A stretch of 26,331 nt of DNA from an uncultured Rhodobiaceae bacterium (GCA_937911445.1 CALDQY010000030.1:1-26331), one strand, 5' to 3'. Positions 8,573 to 17,145 are shown, counted from the stretch's first letter. Notes: generated by a model not told the origin, from the sequence alone. Numbers and translations are program-made.

Positions 8573-9541
8573 ATGAAAAAAACTGCTTGTTTGCTTATTT
8601 CATGCGTTCTTGTGGCAGTTTTACCAATCGTTCATGCGCAATTCCCCACCAATAATGAATGGGAATTTGGTTGGGATACCGATGTAGAACCAAGTTATGA
8701 TTTGGAATTGGACGGGGATAAGTGGGAGATTGAAGATACATTGGTCTTCTATGTTGACAACCCAAGACTCAATGACCTGAGCCTCACCATTACTGTCGAA
8801 TTTGAGAACGATGTCGATGTTCTCGAAACATCGTACTCGGAATCAATTTCAGTAGGCTCTCAGTCAAATGAAACCTTCTCGATTGAATTGAGTACCTCGG
8901 ATGCTGAAAAGGTACGAAGTCATTCTCCTAGCGAGAAGATTACCATCATTGTGACTGCTGAAGAGAGCGCTGCTGGAGGAGCTGGTTCGCCAAAGGAGAT
9001 TGAAGCGGACCTCAATGTCCCTCGCTATCACAAACTTCTTCCAGAAGTCTCCTTGGTTGCGACCTCAGTTGATGCAGGAACGTGGATAGAAGAAACACTC
9101 CTACTCAACAATATGGGAAACACAGTCGATGCTGCAAGCAAAATTAAAGCGGACATTCGCAATTGTCCACTCCTCGAAATCGAAGATCTAGAGAGCGGTG
9201 AAAACACCCAGATTCAACCAACTGGTGTAAACGGAAATCAACCTGCTGAAGTCTCGTTCCGCATCGCACCTTCAACCGCCCATGCTTCCAAGACATGTGA
9301 AGTCACCGTGATTGTGACCTCAGAAGGGAACGGTTTGGAGCGCAGTGTAACCTTTTCAATCGACGTTGATGCATCCGGTGAAAGTCAAAATTCGAACACC
9401 GGAGATACTGGTTCAAGTTCATCGAATTCGGGTTCGGAATCTGACGGTTCTTCGGCCCTCCCTGCATTGGGTCCTCAAACGGTCATTTTTTCGCTCGGAT
9501 TGCTTGCCCTACTACGCAGAAATCGGCTCGATGTCTGCTGA
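8573..9541 (+). CDS. Secreted, C-terminally anchored beta-rich surface protein
   Basis: This 322-residue protein has a signal peptide (KK then a hydrophobic core, probable cleavage after VHA at ~22). The main body has repeated short beta-like stretches such as LTITVEFEND, TFSIELST and AEVSFRIAP, which look like two CARDB/NEW3-type immunoglobulin-like domains. A Ser/Gly/Asn/Asp linker at ~267-293 leads to ALPALGP, a short hydrophobic helix and RRNR. That tripartite end resembles archaeal or bacterial C-terminal sorting signals, although I cannot assign it to a defined class. GGTGA ends 6 bases before ATG 8573, and the gene starts 2 bases after the FAD subunit, so it is probably co-transcribed with the molybdenum hydroxylase. 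I recognise no enzymatic motif. Its role beside that enzyme is unknown. Confidence 0.82.
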   Translation: MKKTACLLISCVLVAVLPIVHAQFPTNNEWEFGWDTDVEPSYDLELDGDKWEIEDTLVFYVDNPRLNDLSLTITVEFENDVDVLETSYSESISVGSQSNETFSIELSTSDAEKVRSHSPSEKITIIVTAEESAAGGAGSPKEIEADLNVPRYHKLLPEVSLVATSVDAGTWIEETLLLNNMGNTVDAASKIKADIRNCPLLEIEDLESGENTQIQPTGVNGNQPAEVSFRIAPSTAHASKTCEVTVIVTSEGNGLERSVTFSIDVDASGESQNSNTGDTGSSSSNSGSESDGSSALPALGPQTVIFSLGLLALLRRNRLDVC

Positions 9542-9543
9542 AT

Positions 9544-9577
9544 AGACAAAGTTTTAATTGTCTTGATGTCATAAAAA
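9544..9577 (+). promoter_or_regulatory. Inverted repeat and TATA-like element before the MoxR cluster
   Basis: AGACAA (9544-9549) and TTGTCT (9558-9563) form 6-base arms around an A/T-rich loop directly after the preceding stop. ATAAAAA at 9571-9577 could be a TATA box, giving transcription start near 9600 and a leader of about 70 bases ending in GAGGTGAA before ATG 9669. The hairpin could instead end the upstream transcript. The evidence is weak. Confidence 0.25.
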
Positions 9578-9668
9578 CCTCTCTAAACGTCAAGGGAGAA
9601 TCATTATGTGTGTATCGTGATTCCGAAGAAAAGAACATACTGCGCTTGCCGCAAAATGAGGTGAAAAT

Positions 9669-11264
9669 ATGGCTGAAACAGAGAAAACCAAACTCTCTGT
9701 TGAGAAGAAACTCATGGTCGGACTTGTCGTCTCTATTCTTCTTTCCACTGTCCTCATCGTTCTTGCTTCCTCGTCGAAGGAAACGGTCTTCTCTCCATAT
9801 GTACGGGATGCTGAAGGTGACTATCAGTATCAGCAACTTTCCAAGATGCGGGATACACTCGGAACCAGTGACGACGGCAAGTCAGGCGAGAAGTACTCCA
9901 TCTACAACACAATGTCAACACCAATGCTCGTCAATGACTGGCAAGATCCTCACCGGACCATGCTCATCATCGCTGCACCAGAGAAGCCATTCGATGCAGC
10001 CGAGGCACAAGCGATCCACGACTTTGTCACCGAGAAGGGAGGAAAGGTCATTCTTGCGGCAAACTCGACCAACGCAAAGCGAGTTGCAGAAGAATTCGGT
10101 GTCCTCTACTTCGATGCTCCTGTTTCCGACAGCAAGTGGTTCTACGAGGTCACCGACAGCACCAACGTCCGCATGCCAGTCCAGCACACACGACTGTGGT
10201 CCGTTGCTTCCGTGAGCGAAGATTTGGACCTCATGGACGAGGCATCGCTTCGCACACCATGCACCGAGGCTGAAGTTTCCGCAGGAGTAACGGACAACTG
10301 TCGAATGCCTGTTCTCTTCCATTCACCTACTGCCATTCAGGTTCTCGATGTTGAAGACGATACTCGTGAAGTGAGTGTTCTCGCCTCCGCAAGCGATCAA
10401 GCGTTTGTTGCACGTTCAGGCTTCGACATTAACAATGTCGCAAATCCGAAGACTGGAAAAACTGACCTCATCGTACGAATCGATTACCCGAACATCAATG
10501 CCTACGATACCAAATCCGACGGAGACTCTGGAGAGGTCTCCGTGACCGGTAGCATTGTCTTCGTTTCAGATCACTCCGTGTTTGCCAACCACCTTTGGGA
10601 CGCAGGCGATGCTGACCTGACAGGAAAGCAACAATGTGGCGACATCTACATCGAGAACGGACACAGCTGCTGGGATACCGATCCGGATGGACTTGTGTCG
10701 GCCCAGGGTGACACCGCATGGGAAGGAAACCAACTCTACTTCCGTGCTTTGATTCGTGACATGATGGAATTCGATAACGACCAACTGTCCCTTCAAATCA
10801 CGCGAAACACAGACGAATTCAACATCGTCTTTGATGAAAGCCGTCACGTATCCAGCGTTGCAACGCAGCCATTTACCGAAGCCATCGGTGCTGTCGTTCT
10901 TTTGACAAGTGACGCTTACCTCAAGTGGTTGATTATCCTCAACCTGTTCGCACTCCTCGCGATTGCCATTATGGTCGTTCCTGAGAAGGAAAACTGGCGA
11001 CACGTCTTCGACCTGACCCGCTTCAGAGAACGTCCAACCAAATTGGACACTTCGCTTTACCAAGTCCGAACCAGAGAAGCATTCCTATCGAAAGTTCGGC
11101 AATTCAACGACCTCACGCGAGACGAATTCGCTCGTAAGACCCCCGCAGAAATCATGCAAATGGTCCGTGACCCACGCCTTGTTGAACTTGTTAGTTCAGC
11201 ACGATCCTATTCCAACGAAGAACTACGGGAAATTATCCCATTAATTCGTCGTTGGGGAAACTGA
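9669..11264 (+). CDS. DUF4350-like membrane protein of the MoxR cluster
   Basis: This 531-residue protein has one transmembrane helix at ~15-33 and another at ~418-440, with a large external domain between them and a cytoplasmic tail of ~90 residues rich in Arg, Glu and Leu. The segment around residues 95-150 (MLIIAAPEKPFDAAEAQAI, then FVTEKGGKVILA) looks like the DUF4350 or ThuA-like fold typical of MoxR/DUF58 operons. In that family the domain is often found between two membrane helices as seen here. GAGGTGAA ends 3 bases upstream of the ATG. It is the first gene of a four-gene set with short gaps (21, 36 and 9 bases). The family assignment rests on partial motifs and gene context. Confidence 0.75.
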   Translation: MAETEKTKLSVEKKLMVGLVVSILLSTVLIVLASSSKETVFSPYVRDAEGDYQYQQLSKMRDTLGTSDDGKSGEKYSIYNTMSTPMLVNDWQDPHRTMLIIAAPEKPFDAAEAQAIHDFVTEKGGKVILAANSTNAKRVAEEFGVLYFDAPVSDSKWFYEVTDSTNVRMPVQHTRLWSVASVSEDLDLMDEASLRTPCTEAEVSAGVTDNCRMPVLFHSPTAIQVLDVEDDTREVSVLASASDQAFVARSGFDINNVANPKTGKTDLIVRIDYPNINAYDTKSDGDSGEVSVTGSIVFVSDHSVFANHLWDAGDADLTGKQQCGDIYIENGHSCWDTDPDGLVSAQGDTAWEGNQLYFRALIRDMMEFDNDQLSLQITRNTDEFNIVFDESRHVSSVATQPFTEAIGAVVLLTSDAYLKWLIILNLFALLAIAIMVVPEKENWRHVFDLTRFRERPTKLDTSLYQVRTREAFLSKVRQFNDLTRDEFARKTPAEIMQMVRDPRLVELVSSARSYSNEELREIIPLIRRWGN

Positions 11265-11285
11265 AGAAAAAAGGAGGAAAATGAC

Positions 11286-12425
11286 ATGCAACCCCCCGCA
11301 CCACCAGCAGCCCCGCCCGCGCCAGCGCCAGCAGCGCCAGCGGCACCAGCGCCACCTGCACCTGCAGCACCAATGCCTGCGGCACCAGCCGCACCTGCAG
11401 CACCAGTAGCGCCTGCCGCACCTGCAGCACCGGCCGCTCCGGCCCAGCCGAAGCACCAAAGCACCCCAGAAGTCCGTGAGCGACTTTCCGCCGTCGGCGC
11501 CATCGCACAAGCGATCAGCGCTGAGGTTCAGAAAGTCATCATCGGTAAGAGCCACGTCATCGACAACGTTCTGATCAACATTCTCTCCAACGGTAACCTT
11601 CTGTTCGAAGATTATCCTGGATTGGCAAAGACGTTGATGACCAACACGTTTGCTGACGCTCTTGGTTGTGACTTCAAGCGTGTCCAATTCACGCCTGACT
11701 TGCTCCCAGCTGACATTACCGGTACCAACATCTACGACGCAAAGAAGGGTGAATTTACATTCAAGCCAGGACCTTTGTTCTGTAACCTACTTCTCGCTGA
11801 CGAGATCAACCGTGCTCCGCCAAAGACACAAGCTGCACTGCTTGAGGCTATGCAAGAGAAGCAAGTGACCATCGGTACTGTTACACACAAACTCCCTGCT
11901 CCGTTCATTGTTATGGCAACCCAGAACCCTGTCGAGCAAGAGGGTACCTACCCACTTCCTGAAGCTCAACTTGACCGTTTCATGTTCAAGATGAGTGTCG
12001 GTTACCCAGACCGTGCTGATGAAGACGAGATTCTCGCTCGTCGTATCACACGTGGTAAGGACGCTGTTGATGTCGATGTTATCACCGACCCACAGCGTGT
12101 TATCGCTATGCAACAGGCTTGTGAAGACATCTACGTCGATCCAGCCATCCGTATGTACATGGTCGAAGTTGTCGCACGAACTCGTGAGGACCCTCGTGTT
12201 CTCGTCGGTTCCTCGCCTCGTGGTTCCCAAGCATTGCTCAAGACTGCACGTGCAGCAGCAGCGATGCGTGGTCGTGACTTTGTAACGCCTGATGATGTCA
12301 AGTCGATTGCAGAACTTGCGATTGCGCACAGAATCATTCTCAAGCCTGAGCATCAAATCAAGGGTCTTGAGGCTGGCGAAGTTATGCAAAGCATTCTACG
12401 AGAAGTACCTGTACCTACCGTTTGA
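11286..12425 (+). CDS. MoxR-family AAA+ ATPase with Pro/Ala-rich N-terminus
   Basis: The 379-residue protein couples ATP use to remodelling or activation of partner proteins. The family core is clear from ~residue 62: Walker A-type EDYPGLAKT at 108-116, Walker B LLLADEINR at 168-176, the MoxR segment APPKTQAALLEAMQE, sensor 1 in MATQNPVEQEG and PLPEAQLDRFMFK. Residues 2-54 consist almost only of Pro and Ala, which is not part of the family and should be disordered. GGAGG lies 8 bases before ATG 11286; an out-of-frame ATG at 11281 lies between them. MoxR proteins usually work with DUF58 or VWA proteins, and the next gene is a DUF58 protein. No VWA-type partner gene is seen in this window apart from the VWA-like DUF58 fold. 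Confidence 0.95.
   Translation: MQPPAPPAAPPAPAPAAPAAPAPPAPAAPMPAAPAAPAAPVAPAAPAAPAAPAQPKHQSTPEVRERLSAVGAIAQAISAEVQKVIIGKSHVIDNVLINILSNGNLLFEDYPGLAKTLMTNTFADALGCDFKRVQFTPDLLPADITGTNIYDAKKGEFTFKPGPLFCNLLLADEINRAPPKTQAALLEAMQEKQVTIGTVTHKLPAPFIVMATQNPVEQEGTYPLPEAQLDRFMFKMSVGYPDRADEDEILARRITRGKDAVDVDVITDPQRVIAMQQACEDIYVDPAIRMYMVEVVARTREDPRVLVGSSPRGSQALLKTARAAAAMRGRDFVTPDDVKSIAELAIAHRIILKPEHQIKGLEAGEVMQSILREVPVPTV
11289..11447 (+). repeat. Low-complexity Pro/Ala coding repeat
   Basis: About 53 codons of imperfect GCACCAGC/GCACCTGC-type units encode alternating Ala and Pro. Codons vary between units, so the peptide composition appears to be kept by selection rather than by recent duplication alone. 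GC content is visibly higher here than in the flanking gene. Confidence 0.85.
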
Positions 12426-12461
12426 TACCGTTGAATCATACTTGACTAGAGGTGTTCTCGG

Positions 12462-13775
12462 ATGTGGAGTCGTAAATCAGCAATGCTAGGAAGCATGGCC
12501 GTGGCCATGTATCTTCTTGGCCTCACGCTCAGGAATTCTCAATTGGTCACGATAGCTGTCGTGATCTTTGTTTTCTTGACGTGGGCTGCCCTCTTTGGCG
12601 GCCATGCTGATGTCGCTTCCAGTGGCCGACGCGCGGAAGAGTGGACGGGTGAGGAGGGCGTTGCCCTTGGCAGCGTTCTCGCTATGCGAAAGCTCTCTGG
12701 TTCACGTATCTTCGAAGATGGTGAATTGACCGTTACGTTACGAATGCAGAACAATTCCGGGCTCGCAAAGATTCTCGAAGTTCGAGATCGTGTTCCTGAA
12801 GTGATGCGTATTAAGGAAGGTTCCAACTACATTTTGATGGAACTTGGTCCTCGTCGCGAGACCTACATCGAGTACACGCTCGAGTGCCCTCTCCGTGGAT
12901 TCTACAGCATCGGTCCTGTCGCTGTACGTGTCCAAGATCCGTTCGGTCTGTTCCACAAGGAAAAAGAAATGCATGTCTACAACGATTTCCTTGTGTTTCC
13001 GAAGATGGAAGACCTCAAAGAGACCTTCGTCAAGTCCCGTGTTCCAAAGATTTTCACTGGAGCTGTCAACATCCGTCAACCAGGTCCTGGTTCCGAGTTT
13101 TACTCACTGCGTGAGTATTTTGAAGGCGATTCGTTCCGAGCCATTAACTGGAGTGCATACGCACGTTCTGGTAAATTGATGGTCAACGAACGCGAACGTG
13201 ATGCTGTATCCGATGTCATCATCATCATCGATTCTCGGGCCGTCAGTGAAACCGGTCCTGTCAGTCGAAACGCACTCGTCTACTCGACCCGTGCAGCAGC
13301 ATCACTGGCCAAGTACTTCCTCGGTCGGAGAGACTCTGTTGGAGTCGTTGTTTACGGCGACGAGGTTGTCAGCGTCGATCGTGACACTGGTAAGAAACAA
13401 CTCTACGTGATTCTCACCAAGCTTGCTGGTGCTGTTGCTCGAGGTAACATTCCTCTGCAAGTAGTTGTCAATCGAATTTTGCCCCACATCAACAAAGGTA
13501 GTCCAATCATCTTCTTGTCCAATCTGGAAGATGACCCGACCATCGTCAACGCACTTCGAGACTTCCGTGCTCGTGACTTCGACGTGACGGTTCTTACACC
13601 ATCATCGCTTGAGTTTGAATTTGACGCAAAGCGTCTCGATCGAACCGGCTATGAGGTCATGAAGACCGAACGCGATGTTCTGATTGGTGAACTCCGTGGC
13701 CTCGGCGTCAACATCATGGATTGGGAGCCAGATATGCTTCTATCAACCGCACTTGCAGGTGCACGAGGATTCTGA
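12462..13775 (+). CDS. DUF58 protein, membrane-anchored MoxR partner
   Basis: This 437-residue protein has two hydrophobic segments near the N-terminus (~8-24 and ~28-45), a beta-rich middle resembling the extracellular or DUF58-associated domain, and the DUF58 signature around residues 203-250: QPGPGSEFYSLREYFEGDS then RAINWSAYARSGKLMVNE. The C-terminal half has a VWA-like layout, with a DVIIIIDSRA strand ending in an acidic residue and GSPIIFLSNLEDDP later. AGAGGTG lies about 7 bases upstream of the ATG. DUF58 proteins are conserved neighbours of MoxR ATPases, and here it follows moxR by 36 bases. The cellular process is not known from sequence. Confidence 0.9.
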   Translation: MWSRKSAMLGSMAVAMYLLGLTLRNSQLVTIAVVIFVFLTWAALFGGHADVASSGRRAEEWTGEEGVALGSVLAMRKLSGSRIFEDGELTVTLRMQNNSGLAKILEVRDRVPEVMRIKEGSNYILMELGPRRETYIEYTLECPLRGFYSIGPVAVRVQDPFGLFHKEKEMHVYNDFLVFPKMEDLKETFVKSRVPKIFTGAVNIRQPGPGSEFYSLREYFEGDSFRAINWSAYARSGKLMVNERERDAVSDVIIIIDSRAVSETGPVSRNALVYSTRAAASLAKYFLGRRDSVGVVVYGDEVVSVDRDTGKKQLYVILTKLAGAVARGNIPLQVVVNRILPHINKGSPIIFLSNLEDDPTIVNALRDFRARDFDVTVLTPSSLEFEFDAKRLDRTGYEVMKTERDVLIGELRGLGVNIMDWEPDMLLSTALAGARGF

Positions 13776-13784
13776 GGTGAGACG

Positions 13785-14705
13785 ATGACCATGCGAAAAC
13801 CATCATCAGATACGGCTCACTTGTACGACGGCAAAGTCGTACGATCTTCTGCACCAAGCAGAAAGAAGGCAGCAGGACAGGCCGGCATTGGCTCAGAAAT
13901 TCCAAAGGATGCCATTCCAGAGTTGGAAATGCCTTCCTTCATTGAGAGCCTCATCGGGGGTCCAATCGTTCCAAAGATGAAATTCCTGCCGCCAGACAAG
14001 TTCGTTCAAAACATGCAACTTGGTGTGTATGTCATTCTCGTTGGACTTGCACTCCTTACCTACATCATTTCACCTCCTGAAGGAACCATTTGGTTCATGC
14101 TTCTGGGAAGTGCTGATCTCGCTTTGCTGTTCCAAATCGGTATCATCGCTGGTGCTACAGGACTTGGTTTCTGGGGTGCTTACCAGCGAGACGCTCGCTA
14201 CATGCTCGGCTCCTATCTGCTGTTCATTCTTGCCATCATGCGATTTGCATCCTCTAAAACAAGCGTCAATGACTTGTTCGGTCTTGCAGATAGTCCTACG
14301 ATACTTGCTTCTTTGGTCGTTATTTACTCGGTTTTACTCATCATGTACTTTGAACTGTCAAACGGTGTCATGCGCTACTCCATGCTCGATACGAGCATTC
14401 GAACAAACGAAGTCTACGTCATGAATCCAAAGAAGATCGTGGGCAAGTACCACCGCTCCCTCATCATTAACCCAATCGTTGCCACCGTTCTTGCGACACT
14501 GGTCCTCTCAGCCAACACCATTCTGCCTTGGATTGTTGGCATTCTTTCAGAGGATACAGCAACTCGACTCAGTGAATCTGTCGAACTCGGTTCTGTATAT
14601 GGTGTTGCACTCGGCACACTCTTCGTCTTCATCGTTGTTGGAGGGCTGTTCGCTCTTGACCTGCCAACCTACATTCAGAAGCGCCGAGAAGGCAATGATG
14701 AATGA
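13785..14705 (+). CDS. Polytopic membrane protein of the MoxR cluster
   Basis: The 306-residue protein has a polar N-terminal section of ~75 residues and then six or seven hydrophobic helices, near residues 82-100, 103-135, 143-160, 165-190, 225-250 and 268-290, ending in a basic QKRREGNDE tail. No known motif was recognised. GAGGTGA overlaps the DUF58 stop and ends 4 bases before ATG 13785, so it is translated as part of the same transcript. It may be the membrane platform for the MoxR/DUF58 pair; this is inferred only from position. It ends 2 bases from the convergent aspartate kinase gene. Confidence 0.8.
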   Translation: MTMRKPSSDTAHLYDGKVVRSSAPSRKKAAGQAGIGSEIPKDAIPELEMPSFIESLIGGPIVPKMKFLPPDKFVQNMQLGVYVILVGLALLTYIISPPEGTIWFMLLGSADLALLFQIGIIAGATGLGFWGAYQRDARYMLGSYLLFILAIMRFASSKTSVNDLFGLADSPTILASLVVIYSVLLIMYFELSNGVMRYSMLDTSIRTNEVYVMNPKKIVGKYHRSLIINPIVATVLATLVLSANTILPWIVGILSEDTATRLSESVELGSVYGVALGTLFVFIVVGGLFALDLPTYIQKRREGNDE

Positions 14706-14707
14706 GG

Positions 14708-16030
14708 TTAAGATTGTTGAGCAACGGATGTGTTTTGCTCCTGAATCAAAGCGTACAAGAGTTGCAACGCTTGACTCAAATCCTCTCCATCAATGGCAAC
14801 TCTTGCCGCAGATGAAGTCTGATTGAGCCATGATAGTTCAAACTCAGTAGTATCGAAGAGCGCGTTGATTGTTTCCACATCAGCTTCCTTACAACCGATA
14901 AGTGACAGCAATCCAAGGTGCTGGTGATGATTCGCATCAATGTTGAATTGTTCGAAGATGGTTGATGCTCGATGCATGTCATGCTGAGACACGATCAGCC
15001 TCGAATCGCCTAATCTGGACTCCAATCCCCACCAATGGACCTCGTTTTTGGCCAATTCACCAAGAATCTTCACAAGTTGACGCTGATGCGAATCGACGTG
15101 ATGATGGGAGAATCCTAGGCTTATCACATTTGGAAGACAGCCAACAGCCTTGAGTTCCTTTTCGGGCAATTCAGGACCAATCACCGTCTTTTCGTCATGA
15201 TTGGAATGATACAGGTGACGTACCTCCAACTGGATGTTTGGTTCAATCAGAGGTTCGATGGTCGAAGGATGCAGAACAGGTGTATCCATGAGGGACAATT
15301 CAATCGCTTCCTGGTAATTGAGGTACGGAATTGTTTCTGAGCGAATCCCCCACCTTGGATTGATACTGTAAATGCCAGGTACATCTTTCCATAGAACCAC
15401 CTTGTCAGCATCAATGAGATTCGCTATTGCGGTTGCAGAATGGTCTGAACCACCTCTGCTCAAGATAGCGATTTCTTTGTTCTGGCCTTCCCCAAACCAT
15501 CCAGTGATAACTGGAGTTCCATGGAGCGTGTCTCGATTGAGTTTGATACTCGATGCCTGAAGATCGACATGACTCGCTTGAAAGTTCCCATCGAGCGTAA
15601 TCCCGATGTCTTCTGCACCCAATGGGTATGCATCAAAGCCGTATTCTTGCAGGCGATGAGCGACAACAAGGGCACTCAAACGTTCACCCGATGCGAGAAG
15701 GTTGTTCATTGCAGATCGGTCTTCAGGATGTTGAGCCAACAAACCTAGAGCATCTTTGAGATTGTGAAGAACCATCGAAAATAGATGTGCATTTTTCGAC
15801 GTATCGAGGCCGGGTGCGAAACGAAGATGTTGTTTGGACAAATCTTGTACCAATCGACCAGCATATCGAGGGTCTTTTGCAGCCCGATACAACCGATCCG
15901 TTGTTCCCCACAAGGCTGAAACGACTAGAATCGCCTGTTCATCACCACGAATCACTTCAGCAATCTTCTCGATATCATCGGGTTCACGCAGACACGAACC
16001 ACCAAATTTGTGAATGATGCGGTCTTTCAC
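14708..16030 (-). CDS. Aspartate kinase
   Basis: The 440-residue protein phosphorylates aspartate, the first step to lysine, threonine, methionine and aspartate semialdehyde. The family motifs are HKFGGSCL at the N-terminus, ILSRGGSDHSATAIAN, and VVLWKDVPGIYSINPRW. The C-terminal ~130 residues look like ACT regulatory domains, so feedback control by an end-product amino acid is likely. The start is GTG, overlapping the chorismate synthase stop by 4 bases (GTGA), with GTGAT 5 bases upstream. It is the last gene of the aromatic operon. The location makes sense because aspartate semialdehyde is a substrate of the archaeal aromatic pathway started by the first gene of the same operon. Semialdehyde dehydrogenase is not in the window. 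Confidence 0.92.
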   Translation of the reverse strand: MKDRIIHKFGGSCLREPDDIEKIAEVIRGDEQAILVVSALWGTTDRLYRAAKDPRYAGRLVQDLSKQHLRFAPGLDTSKNAHLFSMVLHNLKDALGLLAQHPEDRSAMNNLLASGERLSALVVAHRLQEYGFDAYPLGAEDIGITLDGNFQASHVDLQASSIKLNRDTLHGTPVITGWFGEGQNKEIAILSRGGSDHSATAIANLIDADKVVLWKDVPGIYSINPRWGIRSETIPYLNYQEAIELSLMDTPVLHPSTIEPLIEPNIQLEVRHLYHSNHDEKTVIGPELPEKELKAVGCLPNVISLGFSHHHVDSHQRQLVKILGELAKNEVHWWGLESRLGDSRLIVSQHDMHRASTIFEQFNIDANHHQHLGLLSLIGCKEADVETINALFDTTEFELSWLNQTSSAARVAIDGEDLSQALQLLYALIQEQNTSVAQQS

Positions 16031-17100
16031 AAAGCATCACGTTTCCTTAAGACAAGGTCGCAGAGGACCAACGTCGTCATTGCCTTAGCAACACTCACCG
16101 CTCTCGGTCCAAGCACGGGGTCATGACGTCCTTTGACAACGAGAGGCTTCTTCTCACCGTCGGAGAGGTCCAATGTGGTTTGTTCATGAGCAATACTTGA
16201 TGGTGGCTTGAATGCTATTTGTGCGAAAACATCTGAACCGGATGTCAATCCTGCAATGCTACCATCAGGTTGTTCCCCTTCCTGCAATGGATTGTCTTTG
16301 GTACCGCCCCACGGATTGTTGTGCTCCAGCCCAGTCATGCGTACGGCTCCAAATCCGCGCCCGAACGCTACGCCACGTGCTGCTGGAATCGAAAGATAAG
16401 CACGGCCTAAGGCTGGTTCGAGTCCATCGAACCAAGGCTCACCAAGGCCGACTGGTAGATTCGATACGTGTACATCGACTCGGCTACCGATTGAGTTGCG
16501 TTCCTTTCGAATGCGTTCGATTTCCGCTTTCATCGCTTCAACAACATGTGGATCACGGCATCGCAACTGTTCACACAATTCGTTGTCCCATTCATCAGGA
16601 CAATCGTCGATTCGTGCAGATTCAATCGTACCGATGGCACCAACATGTGCTTCAATCCGAATGTCTTCCAAGAGAGGTTCGACGATTGCCGCAGCAGCAA
16701 CAAGTCCTGCTGTCAATCGAGCGGATGAAGAGCCCCCTCCTCTCAAGTCTGCAAAACCACCAGTTCGCAGATGCATCAAAAGATCTTGATGACCGGGTCT
16801 TGGGTGGTTTGGAATAAAGCTGTAATCGCTTTCTCGTGCATCCTTGTTTCGAATTTGAATCAAAATGGGTTGACCTGTAGCAAATCCATTGTGAACACCT
16901 GTGAGCAAATCAACAACATCTTCTTCTTTGCGTTTGCTTGCAAAATGACCACCCGGTCTTCGTGTTGACATACGTCGAGCAATGCGCTCCTCATCGATTG
17001 GAAGTCCAGCAGGAACGCCTTCTAACAAGGCGCCGACCAAGTGACCGTGGCTCTCACCAAACAATGTCACAGACAGGGTTTCCCCTAGGCGCATTTTCAT
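16027..17100 (-). CDS. aroC: Chorismate synthase
   Basis: The 357-residue enzyme converts EPSP to chorismate using reduced FMN. Signatures are GESHG at 15-19, RPGHQD at 101-106, a GGGSSSAR segment at 121-128, and GRHDPVLGPRAV near the C-terminus. Length is typical. One departure is visible: the usual GGGRSSAR motif has Ser in place of the first Arg (residue 124), while the last Arg is kept. The upstream gap to shikimate kinase is 45 bases and holds a short palindrome. No ribosome binding site is clear before ATG 17100; ATG 17094 is an alternative. It overlaps aspartate kinase by 4 bases. Confidence 0.96.
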   Translation of the reverse strand: MKMRLGETLSVTLFGESHGHLVGALLEGVPAGLPIDEERIARRMSTRRPGGHFASKRKEEDVVDLLTGVHNGFATGQPILIQIRNKDARESDYSFIPNHPRPGHQDLLMHLRTGGFADLRGGGSSSARLTAGLVAAAAIVEPLLEDIRIEAHVGAIGTIESARIDDCPDEWDNELCEQLRCRDPHVVEAMKAEIERIRKERNSIGSRVDVHVSNLPVGLGEPWFDGLEPALGRAYLSIPAARGVAFGRGFGAVRMTGLEHNNPWGGTKDNPLQEGEQPDGSIAGLTSGSDVFAQIAFKPPSSIAHEQTTLDLSDGEKKPLVVKGRHDPVLGPRAVSVAKAMTTLVLCDLVLRKRDAL

Positions 17101-17129
17101 TGGGCTCGAGTCGTTCCAACCAACACGTA

Positions 17130-17143
17130 CTCAAGAACTTGAG
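17130..17143. promoter_or_regulatory. 14-base palindrome in the shikimate kinase/chorismate synthase gap
   Basis: CTCAAG-AA-CTTGAG lies 3 bases after the shikimate kinase stop and 30 bases before chorismate synthase. The 2-base centre is too small for a stable RNA hairpin loop, and no T-run follows, so a protein-binding site is more likely than a terminator. It may also be chance. Confidence 0.25.
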
Positions 17144-17145
17144 CC

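Noticed and set aside
11289..11447. Minisatellite or CRISPR-like repeat array
   Set aside because: The units are irregular, stay in frame, and encode a Pro/Ala peptide at the start of a MoxR ATPase; there are no spacers.
11241..11687. Minus-strand Gly/Ala- or Cys/Arg-rich ORFs opposite the MoxR start
   Set aside because: They arise from the complement of the Pro/Ala codon repeat and continue into the antisense of a conserved ATPase.
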